From Amycolatopsis sp. EV170708-02-1 (GTDB lineage: Bacteria > Actinomycetota > Actinomycetes > Mycobacteriales > Pseudonocardiaceae), in the NCBI RefSeq assembly GCF_022479115.1, contig NZ_CP092497.1, positions 5,890,001 through 5,954,000 on the forward strand: a DNA stretch of 64,000 bases, in the 5' to 3' direction. Shown piece after piece: positions 25,604-34,404 of this stretch. A model generated the notes under the pieces. That model did no database searches. It had not been told where the DNA came from and worked only from the letters and a program-made list of their open reading frames with translations. The translations under genes and the position numbers were made by a program. Position 1 is the stretch's first letter, and each line of letters begins with the position of its first letter.

Positions 25604-27663
25604 GCGCCATCGAACCCCCGGGCACCCGCACCGGCGACGACATCGACGAGGCGGCCGGGGTCCGGTTCGCCGACCCCTACCGATGGCTGGAGGCGAACAC
25701 CGACGAGGTCCGCGCCTGGCAGGACGAACAGGGCGAGGCGGCCGCCGCCTACGTCCGGGACTGGCCGCATTTCGATCGGTTGCGCGAACTGGTGGCGCAC
25801 TACGACACCGAGCGGTTCCCCGCGGTGCCGACGGTCGCCGGCGGCCGCTGGTTCCGGATCGACGCGGGGACTGGCAGGCCGAGCGCGCTGGTGGCCGACG
25901 AACCCTACGGCGAAGGCCGGGTGCTGTTCGATCCGGCGTCGGAGAACTCCGGGAAACCGCCGTTCCTCTCGTGGATCTCGCCGTCACCGGATGGCACGCT
26001 GCTCGCGCTCGGCGTATGCACCGACGGCAGCGAGCGGAACACGATCCGGCTCGTCGACGTGGCCACCGGCCTACTGGTGCCGTCCCCGCCGACGCAGATC
26101 CTCAAGGACAACTGGACCGGCGGGGCGAGCTGGCTCCCCGACTCGTCCGGGTTCTACTTCACCGCCACCGACGACGATCCCGCCGGGCTCGCGCACCAGG
26201 TGTACCTGCACTCGCGGGGCCTCTCCCCCTCGACGGTCCCGGTCGAGGTGCCATGGTCGCCCGGTGACGACTACCGCGCCGTCGTGGCTTCGGCCGACGG
26301 CCGGCATGTGGTGGCGGTGCAGGGAATGCTCGACCCCGTACCGGTGGCCGTCGCGGCACTGGCCGACCCGGCGGCCCCGGCCTGGCGCGACTTCGTCACC
26401 GACGTTTCGCTGAACCTCGCGGGCTTCCTCGTCGGTGACGAGTGGATCGCCGTCACCGACGCCGACGCACCACGCGGCCGGGTGGTGGCGGTCAGTTTGG
26501 ACAGCGCGACCCCGAACGAACCCGCTTCGTGGCGCACGATCGTGCCGGAGTCCGGCGCGACGATCCGGTCCGTGCGGCCGGTTGGTGACGTCCTGTACCT
26601 GTCGGAGCTCATCGACACCTGCGCTGGGCTCCGGATCGTCGGCCACGACGGGGCACCACGCGGGACCGTTCCGTTGCCGGGCAAGGGCGCGCTGGGCGAG
26701 CTGCCGCTGGCGATGATGAAGATCCTCCGGCCGACGGACGGGAACGACATGGTGTTCGGGTTCTCGACGCTGACCAGCGGCTGGGGCGTCTACCGCCACC
26801 GGCCGGGCGAATCACGCCTGGAGACGTTACGGGAACCCTCGGTGCGGCTCGAGGACTGCGTTGTCGAGGACGGCTGGGCCACCTCCGAAGACGGCACCCG
26901 GGTGCCGTACCACCTGGTGCGGCACCGGAGCGTCCCGCTGGACCGGCCGCGTCCGGTGTTGCTCTGGGGATACGGCGGTTTCGGCGCGCCATGGGTCCCG
27001 CAGTTCCCCGGCTCGATGGCGGCCTTCGTCGCGTCCGGCGGCGTGTTCGGGCACGTACACCTGCGAGGCGGCGGCGAACTCGGCCACGACTGGTGGGACG
27101 ACGGCAGGCTCGAAAACAAACAGAACGGCTACGCCGACCTCTACGCGATCGCCGAGAACCTCATCGCCACCAAGGTCACCAGTCCGGACCTGCTCGCGCT
27201 GACCGGCGCGTCGGGTGGTGGACTGCTGTGCGGAGTCGCCGCCACGCAGCGGCCGGACCTCTGGCGGGTCGTGGCGCCACGCGTGCCGCTCCTCGACCTC
27301 ATCGGCGCTTGCCGCGAGGGCTACGGCCGGTTCGTCGTCCAGTCGGAATTCGCGCGGATCGACGATCCGGACGAGGTCCGGCGGCTCGCCGGGTTCTCGC
27401 CCTACCAACTGGTGCGTGACGGAACCGGTTACCCCGCGATGTTCATCGAGGCAGGCGACACGGACCCCCGGTGCCCGCCATGGCACGCTCGCAAGTTCGC
27501 GGCCCGGATGCAGGCGGCCACCGGGTCCGGTGCACCCGTGTTCCTCCACGTCTGGCACGAGTCCGGGCACGGCTGGGCCACCGACAAGGAGCGCCAGCTC
27601 GCCCAGGCGACCGAATGGCTCGCCTTCGTCGAGAAAACACTCGGCATGACGCCGCCGGAGTGA
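25600..27663 (+). CDS. S9 family prolyl oligopeptidase
   Basis: This 687-residue protein shares its architecture with the divergent one at 21962-24043 (opening FADPYRWLEANTDEV, propeller, then hydrolase). The nucleophile elbow reads TGASGGG, the Asp is in EAGDTDPRCPPWHARK and the His in HESGHGW. VLLWGYGGFG and LRGGGELGHDWWDDG form the usual oxyanion region. It is translationally coupled to the FAD oxidase upstream (ATGA overlap). It would cut short peptides in the cytoplasm. Two divergent paralogues in one locus imply different side-chain preferences. A strong bidirectional hairpin follows at 27667. Confidence 0.85.
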   Translation: MSAIEPPGTRTGDDIDEAAGVRFADPYRWLEANTDEVRAWQDEQGEAAAAYVRDWPHFDRLRELVAHYDTERFPAVPTVAGGRWFRIDAGTGRPSALVADEPYGEGRVLFDPASENSGKPPFLSWISPSPDGTLLALGVCTDGSERNTIRLVDVATGLLVPSPPTQILKDNWTGGASWLPDSSGFYFTATDDDPAGLAHQVYLHSRGLSPSTVPVEVPWSPGDDYRAVVASADGRHVVAVQGMLDPVPVAVAALADPAAPAWRDFVTDVSLNLAGFLVGDEWIAVTDADAPRGRVVAVSLDSATPNEPASWRTIVPESGATIRSVRPVGDVLYLSELIDTCAGLRIVGHDGAPRGTVPLPGKGALGELPLAMMKILRPTDGNDMVFGFSTLTSGWGVYRHRPGESRLETLREPSVRLEDCVVEDGWATSEDGTRVPYHLVRHRSVPLDRPRPVLLWGYGGFGAPWVPQFPGSMAAFVASGGVFGHVHLRGGGELGHDWWDDGRLENKQNGYADLYAIAENLIATKVTSPDLLALTGASGGGLLCGVAATQRPDLWRVVAPRVPLLDLIGACREGYGRFVVQSEFARIDDPDEVRRLAGFSPYQLVRDGTGYPAMFIEAGDTDPRCPPWHARKFAARMQAATGSGAPVFLHVWHESGHGWATDKERQLAQATEWLAFVEKTLGMTPPE

Positions 27664-27666
27664 GCG

Positions 27667-27705
27667 CGGCCGGGCGGGCGCGCCCATCGTGCGCCCGCCC
27701 GGCCG
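27667..27705. terminator. Bidirectional terminator between convergent genes
   Basis: Arms 27667-27681 and 27691-27705 are perfect 15-base complements (CGGCCGGGCGGGCGC on the left) with a nine-base loop. The hairpin fills nearly the entire 43-base gap between the oligopeptidase stop and the stop of the minus-strand amidohydrolase, so it can serve both. Confidence 0.8.
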
Positions 27706-27706
27706 G

Positions 27707-28933
27707 TCAGCGACGATCCTTGACGATCCGTCCGTTCTGGACGACCAGGACCACGGCGTCCCGGTCGGCGAACAGTTCCGGCGCGGACAGCGGATCACCG
27801 GCGAACGCGACGAGATCGGCCCGCTTGCCCACCTCGATCGTGCCCACCTCGTCGGCGATCCCGAGGATCCCCGCGTTCACCGAAGTGGCGGCGACGAGCG
27901 CCGCCATCGGCGATTCGACCTCCGCCCTCAACACCAGCTCGTCGCCGCGGTGGCCCTGGTCCGGCCCGATGAGGTCGGCCCCGAGCCCGACCCGGACGCC
28001 CGCCGCACGGGACGCGTGGATCGCGTCGATCTGTCCTTGCCACGCGCCCTGCGCGCGCTGCGCGAGTTCGGCGGGCAGGCCGTGGCGGGTCGCGTCGTCA
28101 AGCAGGTCCCTGACCACGGTCAAGGTCGGAACGTGCGCCACGTCGCGCTCAGCCATCAACGCGGCCATCTCGTCGTCGATCTCGGTGCCGTGCTCCACAC
28201 AGCGGGCACCGGCCTCGATCGCGTTGCGCAGACCGGCGTTGTTGTGGGCGTGCACGGTCACGTACGTGCCGCGCGCGGTGGCTTCCTCCACCGCGACGCG
28301 GATCTCGTCCACGGTGAACTGGGTGTCGGAAAGTTCGTCGTGGTAGGACACGACACCGCCGGTCACGCACAGCTTGAGGAAGTCCGCGCCGCGGCGGAAC
28401 GCTTCCCGGACGTTGCCGCGCATCTGATCCGGGCTGTCGGAGAGCATGGCCAAGTGCCGCAGTCCGGGAATGCCGTGGCCGTCCCAGAGGTGCGTCGGCT
28501 CCCAGGCCGCTGCCAGATGACCGTGCCCGCCGGTCTGGCAGTGCACCGGACCGCATTGCAGGATGCGCGGTCCCGGGATCTTGCCCTTGGCCACCACCCC
28601 GGCCAGCCCGCCGTCGATACCGCCCGTGTCCCGGACGGTCGTGAACCCCGCGTCCAGCGTCTGCGCGCAGTTGGCGAACATGTCCGCGGCGATTTCGGCG
28701 ACCGGCAACCCGTATCCGGTGTCGGCCCCGATGTCGCTGGAGATGCCCAGGTGGACATGAGCGTCGATCAAGCCGGGCAGGAGCGTCATCCCGCCCGAAA
28801 GGTCGACGACCTCAGCGCCGGCGGGCGGTTCCCCACCGAGCCGCGCGATCCTGCCGTCTTCGATGAACACGGTCTGCCCGATGACGGGGTCCGCGCCCGT
28901 CCCGTCGGCCACGGTCGCTCCTACCAGCCACAT
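27707..28933 (-). CDS. Amidohydrolase family protein (Xaa-Pro/Xaa-Arg dipeptidase-like)
   Basis: This 408-residue metal-dependent hydrolase has LLPGLIDAHVHLG for the first metal ligands, then ADFLKLCVTGGV with a candidate carboxylated lysine. It also has VHAHNNAGLRNAI, CVEHGTEIDDEM, GLGADLIGPDQ and a closing VGKRADLVAFAGDPL. This matches amidohydrolases that act as dipeptidases or cyclic-amide hydrolases. The ATG at 28933 follows AGGGAG. The PucR-family gene upstream on the same strand ends 142 bases before it and may regulate it. It extends the peptide and amide degradation theme of the flanking oligopeptidases. Confidence 0.8.
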   Translation of the reverse strand: MWLVGATVADGTGADPVIGQTVFIEDGRIARLGGEPPAGAEVVDLSGGMTLLPGLIDAHVHLGISSDIGADTGYGLPVAEIAADMFANCAQTLDAGFTTVRDTGGIDGGLAGVVAKGKIPGPRILQCGPVHCQTGGHGHLAAAWEPTHLWDGHGIPGLRHLAMLSDSPDQMRGNVREAFRRGADFLKLCVTGGVVSYHDELSDTQFTVDEIRVAVEEATARGTYVTVHAHNNAGLRNAIEAGARCVEHGTEIDDEMAALMAERDVAHVPTLTVVRDLLDDATRHGLPAELAQRAQGAWQGQIDAIHASRAAGVRVGLGADLIGPDQGHRGDELVLRAEVESPMAALVAATSVNAGILGIADEVGTIEVGKRADLVAFAGDPLSAPELFADRDAVVLVVQNGRIVKDRR

Positions 28934-29074
28934 ACTCGCGTCGCTCCCTACTGTCCTGCGTCGGAGATCCTTGGTGCGCAACAGCTTTCCGGTCCGCGGC
29001 GCACTCGGGCCAGTGAGTGACCGTCGGGCATCGCCTGGCCGCCGTGCGACGTTCGTCGCGACGGTGGTGTCCGA

Positions 29075-30355
29075 TCAGGACACCGAGCGGATCCTTGGCG
29101 GCTCACCCGTGGTGGCCGCCGCGGCGGTTTCGGAGCGGTAGCCCGCGGCCAGCGCCCGCATCTTCAGGCCGAGGTGCAGGGTCAGCCGATCCTCGCCCCG
29201 ATTCAGCGCGCAGCCCGTGAGCTGCTCGATCCGCTTCAACCGGTGGTACAGCGTCGCGCGGTGGATGTTGAGTTCCTGTGCGGTGCCGGCGACATCGCCC
29301 GCGTTGTCGAGGAATTTCTCCAGAGTGGTGACGAGTCCACGGCTCCCCGCCTCGCGCTCCAGCGCCTCGAGCGCGGGTGTGCGCGACGCGGCGATCAGGG
29401 CGTCCGCCGGCATCTGCAGCAGTAGTTCGTAAGGACCCAGTTCACCCCACTGGGCGACCGGCCCGAGCGAGGGCACGAGTCGCGCCGCACGAGCCGCGAG
29501 AAAGGCCTGCCGATAGGAATCGACGACGTGTTCGATGCGCTCGACGACCGTGCCGGCGCCGAATACGAGCTGCCCGCCGTCACCGGTGAACCGGTCGAAC
29601 CGCGCGACGAGCCGTGCGCAGGTCGCGTCGAGCTCCTTACGGGAAAGCGGTTCGCGCCGGACGAACAGAAGCCACGCCCTGGCCTTGTTGGCGGCCATCA
29701 GCGAGCACCCCGCGGACGCGGACCCCTGGGCCGGCGGGTCGATGGCGTCCCCGACCGCCACCTCGAGCGCCGCGTGCTGTGGTGCGGTGGCACCGTCCAC
29801 ACCGGGATGCTGCACGCCGAGGACCTGGAATCGCATCGCGCCCGCCGGGAAGAGCTGCTCGGCCCGCAAGTCTTCCACGGCCTGGGAGCGGATGGCACGA
29901 TCGGCGGAGACCAGCTCCCACAGGATCGCCTCGTGCCGCGCCTTGGTGCGCTCGTGCACGACGAGCCGCCGGTAGAGGATCACTCCGGCGCGTTCGGCGG
30001 CCTCACGAACCAGTTCCCGGTGCGGCTCGTCCAGCGGGATGCCGGCGTCGATGAGCCACAGGTAACCCAGCAGCAGCCCGGCGCAGCGCACCGGCGTGCA
30101 CAACCTGGGGCGCGCTCCCTCCACCGGCGCCGGTACCCGGCCGGGCCTTGTCCACTGTGCGATGCCCAGCGCGAGGATCTTCTCCCGGATGTCCGCGTCG
30201 ATCGAACGGTTGAGCACCGACGACACCCGGATCTCGTCCTCGTCCCCGAAGTGACGGCTCGCCGCGAGCAGCCGGATCGCGGGATCGTCGATCGCCACCG
30301 ATCGCCGCAGCCGTTCGGCAAGGTCGTCGACGATGTCCTGCAGATCGTCAGCCAC
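29075..30355 (-). CDS. PucR-family transcriptional regulator
   Basis: The product is 426 residues from the GTG at 30355, chosen because GGGAAGG lies eight bases upstream and VADDLQDIVDDLAERL is a normal PucR opening. A longer frame to 30511 would run through a perfect palindrome. The middle is a GGDEF-like/effector region. The C-terminus carries the PucR HTH with NIHRATLYHRLKRIEQLTG. PucR proteins control purine or amino-acid catabolic genes. Here the likely targets are the amidohydrolase downstream on the same strand and perhaps the oligopeptidase-oxidase genes beyond. Confidence 0.8.
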   Translation of the reverse strand: MADDLQDIVDDLAERLRRSVAIDDPAIRLLAASRHFGDEDEIRVSSVLNRSIDADIREKILALGIAQWTRPGRVPAPVEGARPRLCTPVRCAGLLLGYLWLIDAGIPLDEPHRELVREAAERAGVILYRRLVVHERTKARHEAILWELVSADRAIRSQAVEDLRAEQLFPAGAMRFQVLGVQHPGVDGATAPQHAALEVAVGDAIDPPAQGSASAGCSLMAANKARAWLLFVRREPLSRKELDATCARLVARFDRFTGDGGQLVFGAGTVVERIEHVVDSYRQAFLAARAARLVPSLGPVAQWGELGPYELLLQMPADALIAASRTPALEALEREAGSRGLVTTLEKFLDNAGDVAGTAQELNIHRATLYHRLKRIEQLTGCALNRGEDRLTLHLGLKMRALAAGYRSETAAAATTGEPPRIRSVS

Positions 30356-30447
30356 GGCGCCCGCCTTCCCGTCGTCCGGACCTGCCTCCACTGTGCCTCG
30401 GCAGCCCTCGAATAGCGAGCGACGTATGACGCGCCGCAGGCGCACTA

Positions 30448-30467
30448 CCTGCGACAGCTGTCGCAGG
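30448..30467. promoter_or_regulatory. Perfect 20-bp palindrome upstream of PucR gene
   Basis: CCTGCGACAG joined directly to CTGTCGCAGG forms a perfect inverted repeat with no spacer. It is 93 bases upstream of the PucR start and 130 upstream of the divergent SCP2-like gene. Its symmetry and place suggest a dimeric regulator's operator, possibly autoregulation by PucR. Confidence 0.5.
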
Positions 30468-30596
30468 GCCGGGATCTCCTGACGGGCGACATCCGTCGCA
30501 AGGCCGCCCACGTACTTCCCGACTCCTGTGTGAAGCGCGAGCGGGGCCGGCTGTCCGATACTTGACGATCAGCGAACGACGAGGAAGGAAACTCTC

Positions 30597-30998
30597 CTGA
30601 ACACGCCGGAATTCATGTCCTCCGCACACGTCGACCGGATGAACCGGCTTCTCGCGGAGTCGGCCGAAGTGCGCGACGCGTCCGCGGCGTTGGGCGGGAT
30701 CTACACCATGACCTTCCAGCTCGACAACGCTCCCGCGGGCACCGAGTACTGGACGACGATCTTCGGCCCGACCGGAATGCGCTTCGCCTTGACGGCTCCG
30801 CGAACGCACCCGGACGTCCTGGTCCGAGCGGACTGGACCACGACGATGCGCGCGTTGCACGCACAAAAGGAAGGGCGCGAAGCTCAGCCCGTGGCAGAGG
30901 AAACCACCGGCGACAAGGCGCTGGTGGAACGGCTCGAGCAGGTTCTGGCGATCGGCAGGCGCGTCGCGACGATCGACACCCGCCTTCCTCCCGTATGA
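30597..30998 (+). CDS. SCP2-like small protein, probable CTG start
   Basis: The protein is about 133 residues. The segment GIYTMTFQLDNAPAGTEYW and the strand-rich middle (RFALTAPRTHPDVLVRADWTT) resemble the SCP2/sterol-carrier fold, a small lipid-binding pocket; the match is by pattern only. GAGGAAGGAA ends six bases before a CTG at 30597 in the same frame. The ATG at 30615 has no ribosome binding site, so the CTG is preferred although it is a rare start. The N-terminus then reads LNTPEFMSSAHVDRMNRLL. It is divergent from the PucR gene, with an ACT-domain gene downstream. Confidence 0.5.
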   Translation: MNTPEFMSSAHVDRMNRLLAESAEVRDASAALGGIYTMTFQLDNAPAGTEYWTTIFGPTGMRFALTAPRTHPDVLVRADWTTTMRALHAQKEGREAQPVAEETTGDKALVERLEQVLAIGRRVATIDTRLPPV

Positions 30999-31107
30999 AA
31001 CGCTTCGCCGGGCGATCGCACAGCGCTCGAGCGTGCCGTTCGCCGCGCCATCCGGGACCTGGTCCGGATCTCATGCCCGCTTGGCTCCGAAACCAAGGAG
31101 ATCTGTG

Positions 31108-31383
31108 ATGACCGAACCCGTCCACGCTCCACGATCACACCGAGGTTTTCCCGCCTATCGGTCGTTGACCGTGCACGTCACCGACAGGCTCGACGGAGCC
31201 GCACGGGTGGTGATGCTGTTGCGGGCCCGCAGCTATCGGGTTCGCGACATGACCGTGGAAGTGCGCGAAGGAGTCGTCGAGAGCCGCGTCCAGTGCACGG
31301 TTTGGCTCGGCCGGGACGACGTGGAACTGTTGCTGTGCCGGCTACGGCGGATGCCCGGCGTGGTGTCGGCGGAGAAACGGTGA
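31108..31383 (+). CDS. Small ACT-domain protein, IlvM-like
   Basis: This 91-residue protein consists of a single ACT-like fold: LTVHVTDRLDGAARVVMLLR, a basic turn (ARSYRVRDMTVEV), then VQCTVWLGRDDVELLLCRL and MPGVVSAE. This resembles the small regulatory subunit of acetolactate synthase isozyme II, which binds the catalytic subunit. No catalytic subunit gene is nearby. CAAGGAG precedes the ATG. It may be an orphan amino-acid-sensing subunit. The match is at family level only. Confidence 0.6.
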   Translation: MTEPVHAPRSHRGFPAYRSLTVHVTDRLDGAARVVMLLRARSYRVRDMTVEVREGVVESRVQCTVWLGRDDVELLLCRLRRMPGVVSAEKR

Positions 31384-31619
31384 CGCATCGAGACCTCGCC
31401 AGTGGTTCAGGACGGCGCGCAACGTCGGCTGGAGGCTCGCCGTCCGCACGACAAGGTCATCGACGCTCAAGTAGGTCCGGTCGATCGCGGCCGCTGCTGC
31501 GGCAGCACCGATAGCGCCGCGCGGTCAGGGCAAGCATTCCCTCAAGCTCGGCGTCCTTCCGCACCCGAGGCACGGCAGCACTGTCGCGTATTTGCCACAT
31601 CGTGTCAAGTTCTTGCATG
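31342..31619 (-). pseudogene. Small unrecognised ORF with a probable frameshift
   Basis: An ATG at 31619 has CAGGAG in good position and opens MQELDTMWQIRDSAAVPRV. The frame stops at 31457. From about 31511-31527 the neighbouring frame gives a more protein-like continuation (IDRTYLSVDDLVVRTASLQP, then LNHWRGLDASPFL) and stops at 31342, overlapping the end of the ACT-domain gene on the other strand. The whole would be about 92 residues. No family is recognised. It could be chance. Confidence 0.3.
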
Positions 31620-31776
31620 ACATCTCCTGTCTGTTGCATGCTCGTACCGGCAGGTGGCATTCCGCCGCGGTTGCTCCCATCCCACGGCCAGTGGCCTGTC
31701 CACTGACTGCCGCTGCCGTTCAAGCCAGACCGGATCCACGCTGATCGACCACGTTCGACGACGAGGAGGTCGTTGT

Positions 31777-33906
31777 ATGCGTTCCGTTCACGGCAAGGTC
31801 CCTCGGCTCCTGAGCATCGGGCTATCGGCCGCACTGGGGCTCACCCTGGTGACGGGGGCCGAGGCAACAGCCGTCTCCTCCACCGACGCCACCCCCGGGG
31901 AAGGCCGCACCGTGCTCCTGGTGACGGGTGACCGGGTCGACGTGCGCGAAGCCGCCGGACGGCAGACCGCCGTCGTCCGGCCGCGCGACGGTTCGACAGA
32001 AGCCTTCCTTACCCAGCAAGAGAAAGACGGCTCGCTGTATGTGATCCCGTCCAGCGCGCTGCCGTATCTCGGCACCACGCTGGACCGTTCGCTGTTCGAC
32101 GTCTCGGCGTTGGCGCGCGCCGGTCTCACCGACAGCGTGCCTGTCGACATCACGGGAACCGCCCCCGGAGTCGTCGGCGGCAAGATCACCGCCGCCACCG
32201 CACCCGCCTTTGGGGCCGCGCTCGCCGCACAGGCCGCCGCAGACGGAGACCGTCCCGGCCGCGGGAAGCTCTTCGGCACGGCCGATCACATCCGGCGGGC
32301 GGGCACGAACGCACCGGCCGCTGTGACGCCGCGAGCCGAAACACACGCCGTCGGGTTGCTGAGTTACGACGACACCGGTGCCCCGAACAACGTCACGGTC
32401 GGAATCACCAACCTGGACGACGTGAGTCGGTACCGGCAGTTCGTGAACACCGTCGACGGCAAGGTCGGGCTCAACCTCCCCGCGGGGCGTTACGAGGCCG
32501 CCGCGATCATGCCCCGCTTCGTCGATGGCCGGTTCAGGGTCCGGTTCGTCATCCGGAACTTCACCGTCACCGGGAACCGGACCGTGGTGGTCGACGGGCG
32601 CACCGCGACCGTACCGGCGAAGAGCAGCACTCCCGAACCGGCGGACCTGGTCGGCAACTCCGCCCACTACTCCTCCGAGGACGCCGGCGGAATCCTGGGG
32701 CTCAACATCGGGTTCAACGCGAAGGACTGGGCCGACTACTATTTCTCGCCGGCACCCGCTCCCGAGGTCGGCACCCGCCATGTCGCCATCGGCGAGCACA
32801 AAGTGTCGCCGGTGAATGTCAAGGAGCCGTACACCTACGACCTGAAATTCAGGGTTGAAGGCGCCCTCGGCGACAACCTTCGGCACACCTACCGGAAGCG
32901 CGAACTGGCCTCCTTACGCGTGGCCTACTACGGTGACGTGCCCCACGACGCCGGGCAGGCCCGGGTGTCCCTCTTCGATTTCGAGGGCGTGGGCGTCGCC
33001 TTCTACCGCTACTTCCCAGCACCGGTGCGCCGAACCGAATACGTGGTGGGCTCACCCGATCTGTCCTACCAGGACACGGTCGTCGCCACCAGACAGGGCG
33101 GCGGGACGACCCGTGGACATCTCCAGACCTACCGGCCGGGCAGCACCGAGACGAAGGACTATCACCGCGGTCCGCTGGCGCCAGGGATCGCCACGCCGCC
33201 GCCGGGCGACGCACCCTGGGTCTGCGCGGGCTGCCGTCAAGGCGACTCGATGCTGTTCTACCTTGCCCCGCTCCAGAGCGCGGACGGGCGCGTGTACCTG
33301 TGGGACCGGCCCGGAACCTCCGCCCGCCTGCAACTACTGAAAGAGGACGGAACCAGCCTCATGGACATCGCGGACACCTACGCCGGAGAAGCCGCCGTCC
33401 CCGCCGAGAAGGGGCGCTACCGCGCCGTCATCGACGTCAACCGGGACGGGCCGTGGTTCCGGCATTCCACCGCCAGCCACACCGAATGGACCTTCACCTC
33501 CGGCCACTCGGACACCCAGACGGTGCCGGACAACTGGGCCTGCTCCGACAACACGCCGACGAACTGCTCGGCACTGCCGTTGATCACCGCGGCGGCCAAG
33601 CTGGACACCGGACTCGACGGGACATTGCCCGTCGGCCTGGCACAGCTGGGCGTCACCTTCGGCCACGCACCCGGCGCGCCGAAGCCCGCCATCACCAAAG
33701 CCTCGGCCGAGGTCTCCTTCGACAACGGAAAATCCTGGCGCAAAACGGTCATGATCCCGATCGGCGAAGGCCGCTACACCGCCTACTGGATCAATCCGTC
33801 GTCCGCCCAAGGGAACGACGTCGCTTTGCGCTTGAGCGCGACGGACGCCGGCGGCAGCTCGATCACGCAGTCCATCACCGCCGCCTACAGCGTCGCCAAG
33901 CGCTGA
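31777..33906 (+). CDS. Large secreted protein resembling subtilase flanking domains without the protease
   Basis: The product is 709 residues with a Sec signal peptide (basic MRSVHGKVPR, then hydrophobic LLSIGLSAALGLTLVTG, cleavage probably after AEA or ATA). The region after the signal (TVLLVTGDRVDV, LYVIPSSALPYL, LDRSLFDVSALARAG) is like the prodomain of large actinobacterial S8 peptidases. The rest (GLLSYDDTGAPNNVTVGI, AEVSFDNGKSWRK, YWINPSSAQGNDV) is like their C-terminal beta-rich region. The Asp, His and Ser protease motifs are not seen, so the catalytic domain is absent. GAGGAGG precedes the ATG. Two Cys pairs lie near CAGC and CSDN...NCS. A 15-bp terminator follows. It may be a binding or inhibitor-like protein. 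Confidence 0.65.
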   Translation: MRSVHGKVPRLLSIGLSAALGLTLVTGAEATAVSSTDATPGEGRTVLLVTGDRVDVREAAGRQTAVVRPRDGSTEAFLTQQEKDGSLYVIPSSALPYLGTTLDRSLFDVSALARAGLTDSVPVDITGTAPGVVGGKITAATAPAFGAALAAQAAADGDRPGRGKLFGTADHIRRAGTNAPAAVTPRAETHAVGLLSYDDTGAPNNVTVGITNLDDVSRYRQFVNTVDGKVGLNLPAGRYEAAAIMPRFVDGRFRVRFVIRNFTVTGNRTVVVDGRTATVPAKSSTPEPADLVGNSAHYSSEDAGGILGLNIGFNAKDWADYYFSPAPAPEVGTRHVAIGEHKVSPVNVKEPYTYDLKFRVEGALGDNLRHTYRKRELASLRVAYYGDVPHDAGQARVSLFDFEGVGVAFYRYFPAPVRRTEYVVGSPDLSYQDTVVATRQGGGTTRGHLQTYRPGSTETKDYHRGPLAPGIATPPPGDAPWVCAGCRQGDSMLFYLAPLQSADGRVYLWDRPGTSARLQLLKEDGTSLMDIADTYAGEAAVPAEKGRYRAVIDVNRDGPWFRHSTASHTEWTFTSGHSDTQTVPDNWACSDNTPTNCSALPLITAAAKLDTGLDGTLPVGLAQLGVTFGHAPGAPKPAITKASAEVSFDNGKSWRKTVMIPIGEGRYTAYWINPSSAQGNDVALRLSATDAGGSSITQSITAAYSVAKR

Positions 33907-33912
33907 GCCGAC

Positions 33913-33947
33913 GGGCGGCGGGAGCCCTGGCCGGGCTCCCGCCGCCC
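33913..33947 (+). terminator. Strong hairpin terminator
   Basis: Arms 33913-33927 (GGGCGGCGGGAGCCC) and 33933-33947 pair perfectly over 15 bases with a five-base loop, seven bases after the secreted-protein stop. Confidence 0.8.
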
Positions 33948-33950
33948 GAT

Positions 33951-34404
33951 TCAAGCGGATACCTCGACGAGATCCGGCATTGTCGCGCCCGCAGGCTTGG
34001 TGGCCGCGACCGCCGTCGCGCTCGAAGTGATCAGACGGCTGTGCACCCCGACCGCAGCCCAGGCTGGGCACAGCGTTTTGTGTGGTGCCGGCGCGTCATC
34101 CGGCTCAGTATCGGTGTGACACTTCGGCTCGGCATCGGTGTGGTTGCGGCAGGCGGAAGCAGCCCGGCGTCCGCACGGATGATGCGTTCGGGTCGTAGTG
34201 GCGCAGACGAAAGGGCTCGCCGTCTTGCACGTACCGTGCTCCGACATCGCCTGACGGCCGACCGTTGTACCGCCGACGGCAGCACTCGACAGAAGCAGCT
34301 GGCAACTCTTCCTGGCCAGCCGTCCGCTCATGACGCTCCCGCGGGCGACACGATCGAATCGGTCGAGCGCGACGTGAGGAACGCATCTTCAATCTGACGC
34401 CCGC
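33951..34404. other. Gene-free stretch with a short tandem repeat
   Basis: No convincing gene is seen on either strand, although several frames are open. A 24-base near-direct repeat beginning CGGCTC at 34101 and again at 34125 reads (A/G)(G)(T/C)ATCGGTGTG. Its function is unknown; it could be slippage. Confidence 0.35.

Noticed and set aside
24260..25987. 575-residue minus-strand ORF
   Set aside because: Antisense to the FAD oxidase and the start of the second oligopeptidase.
31033..31107. Longer start for the ACT-domain gene
   Set aside because: The ATG at 31108 has a clear CAAGGAG and the upstream residues do not resemble the fold.
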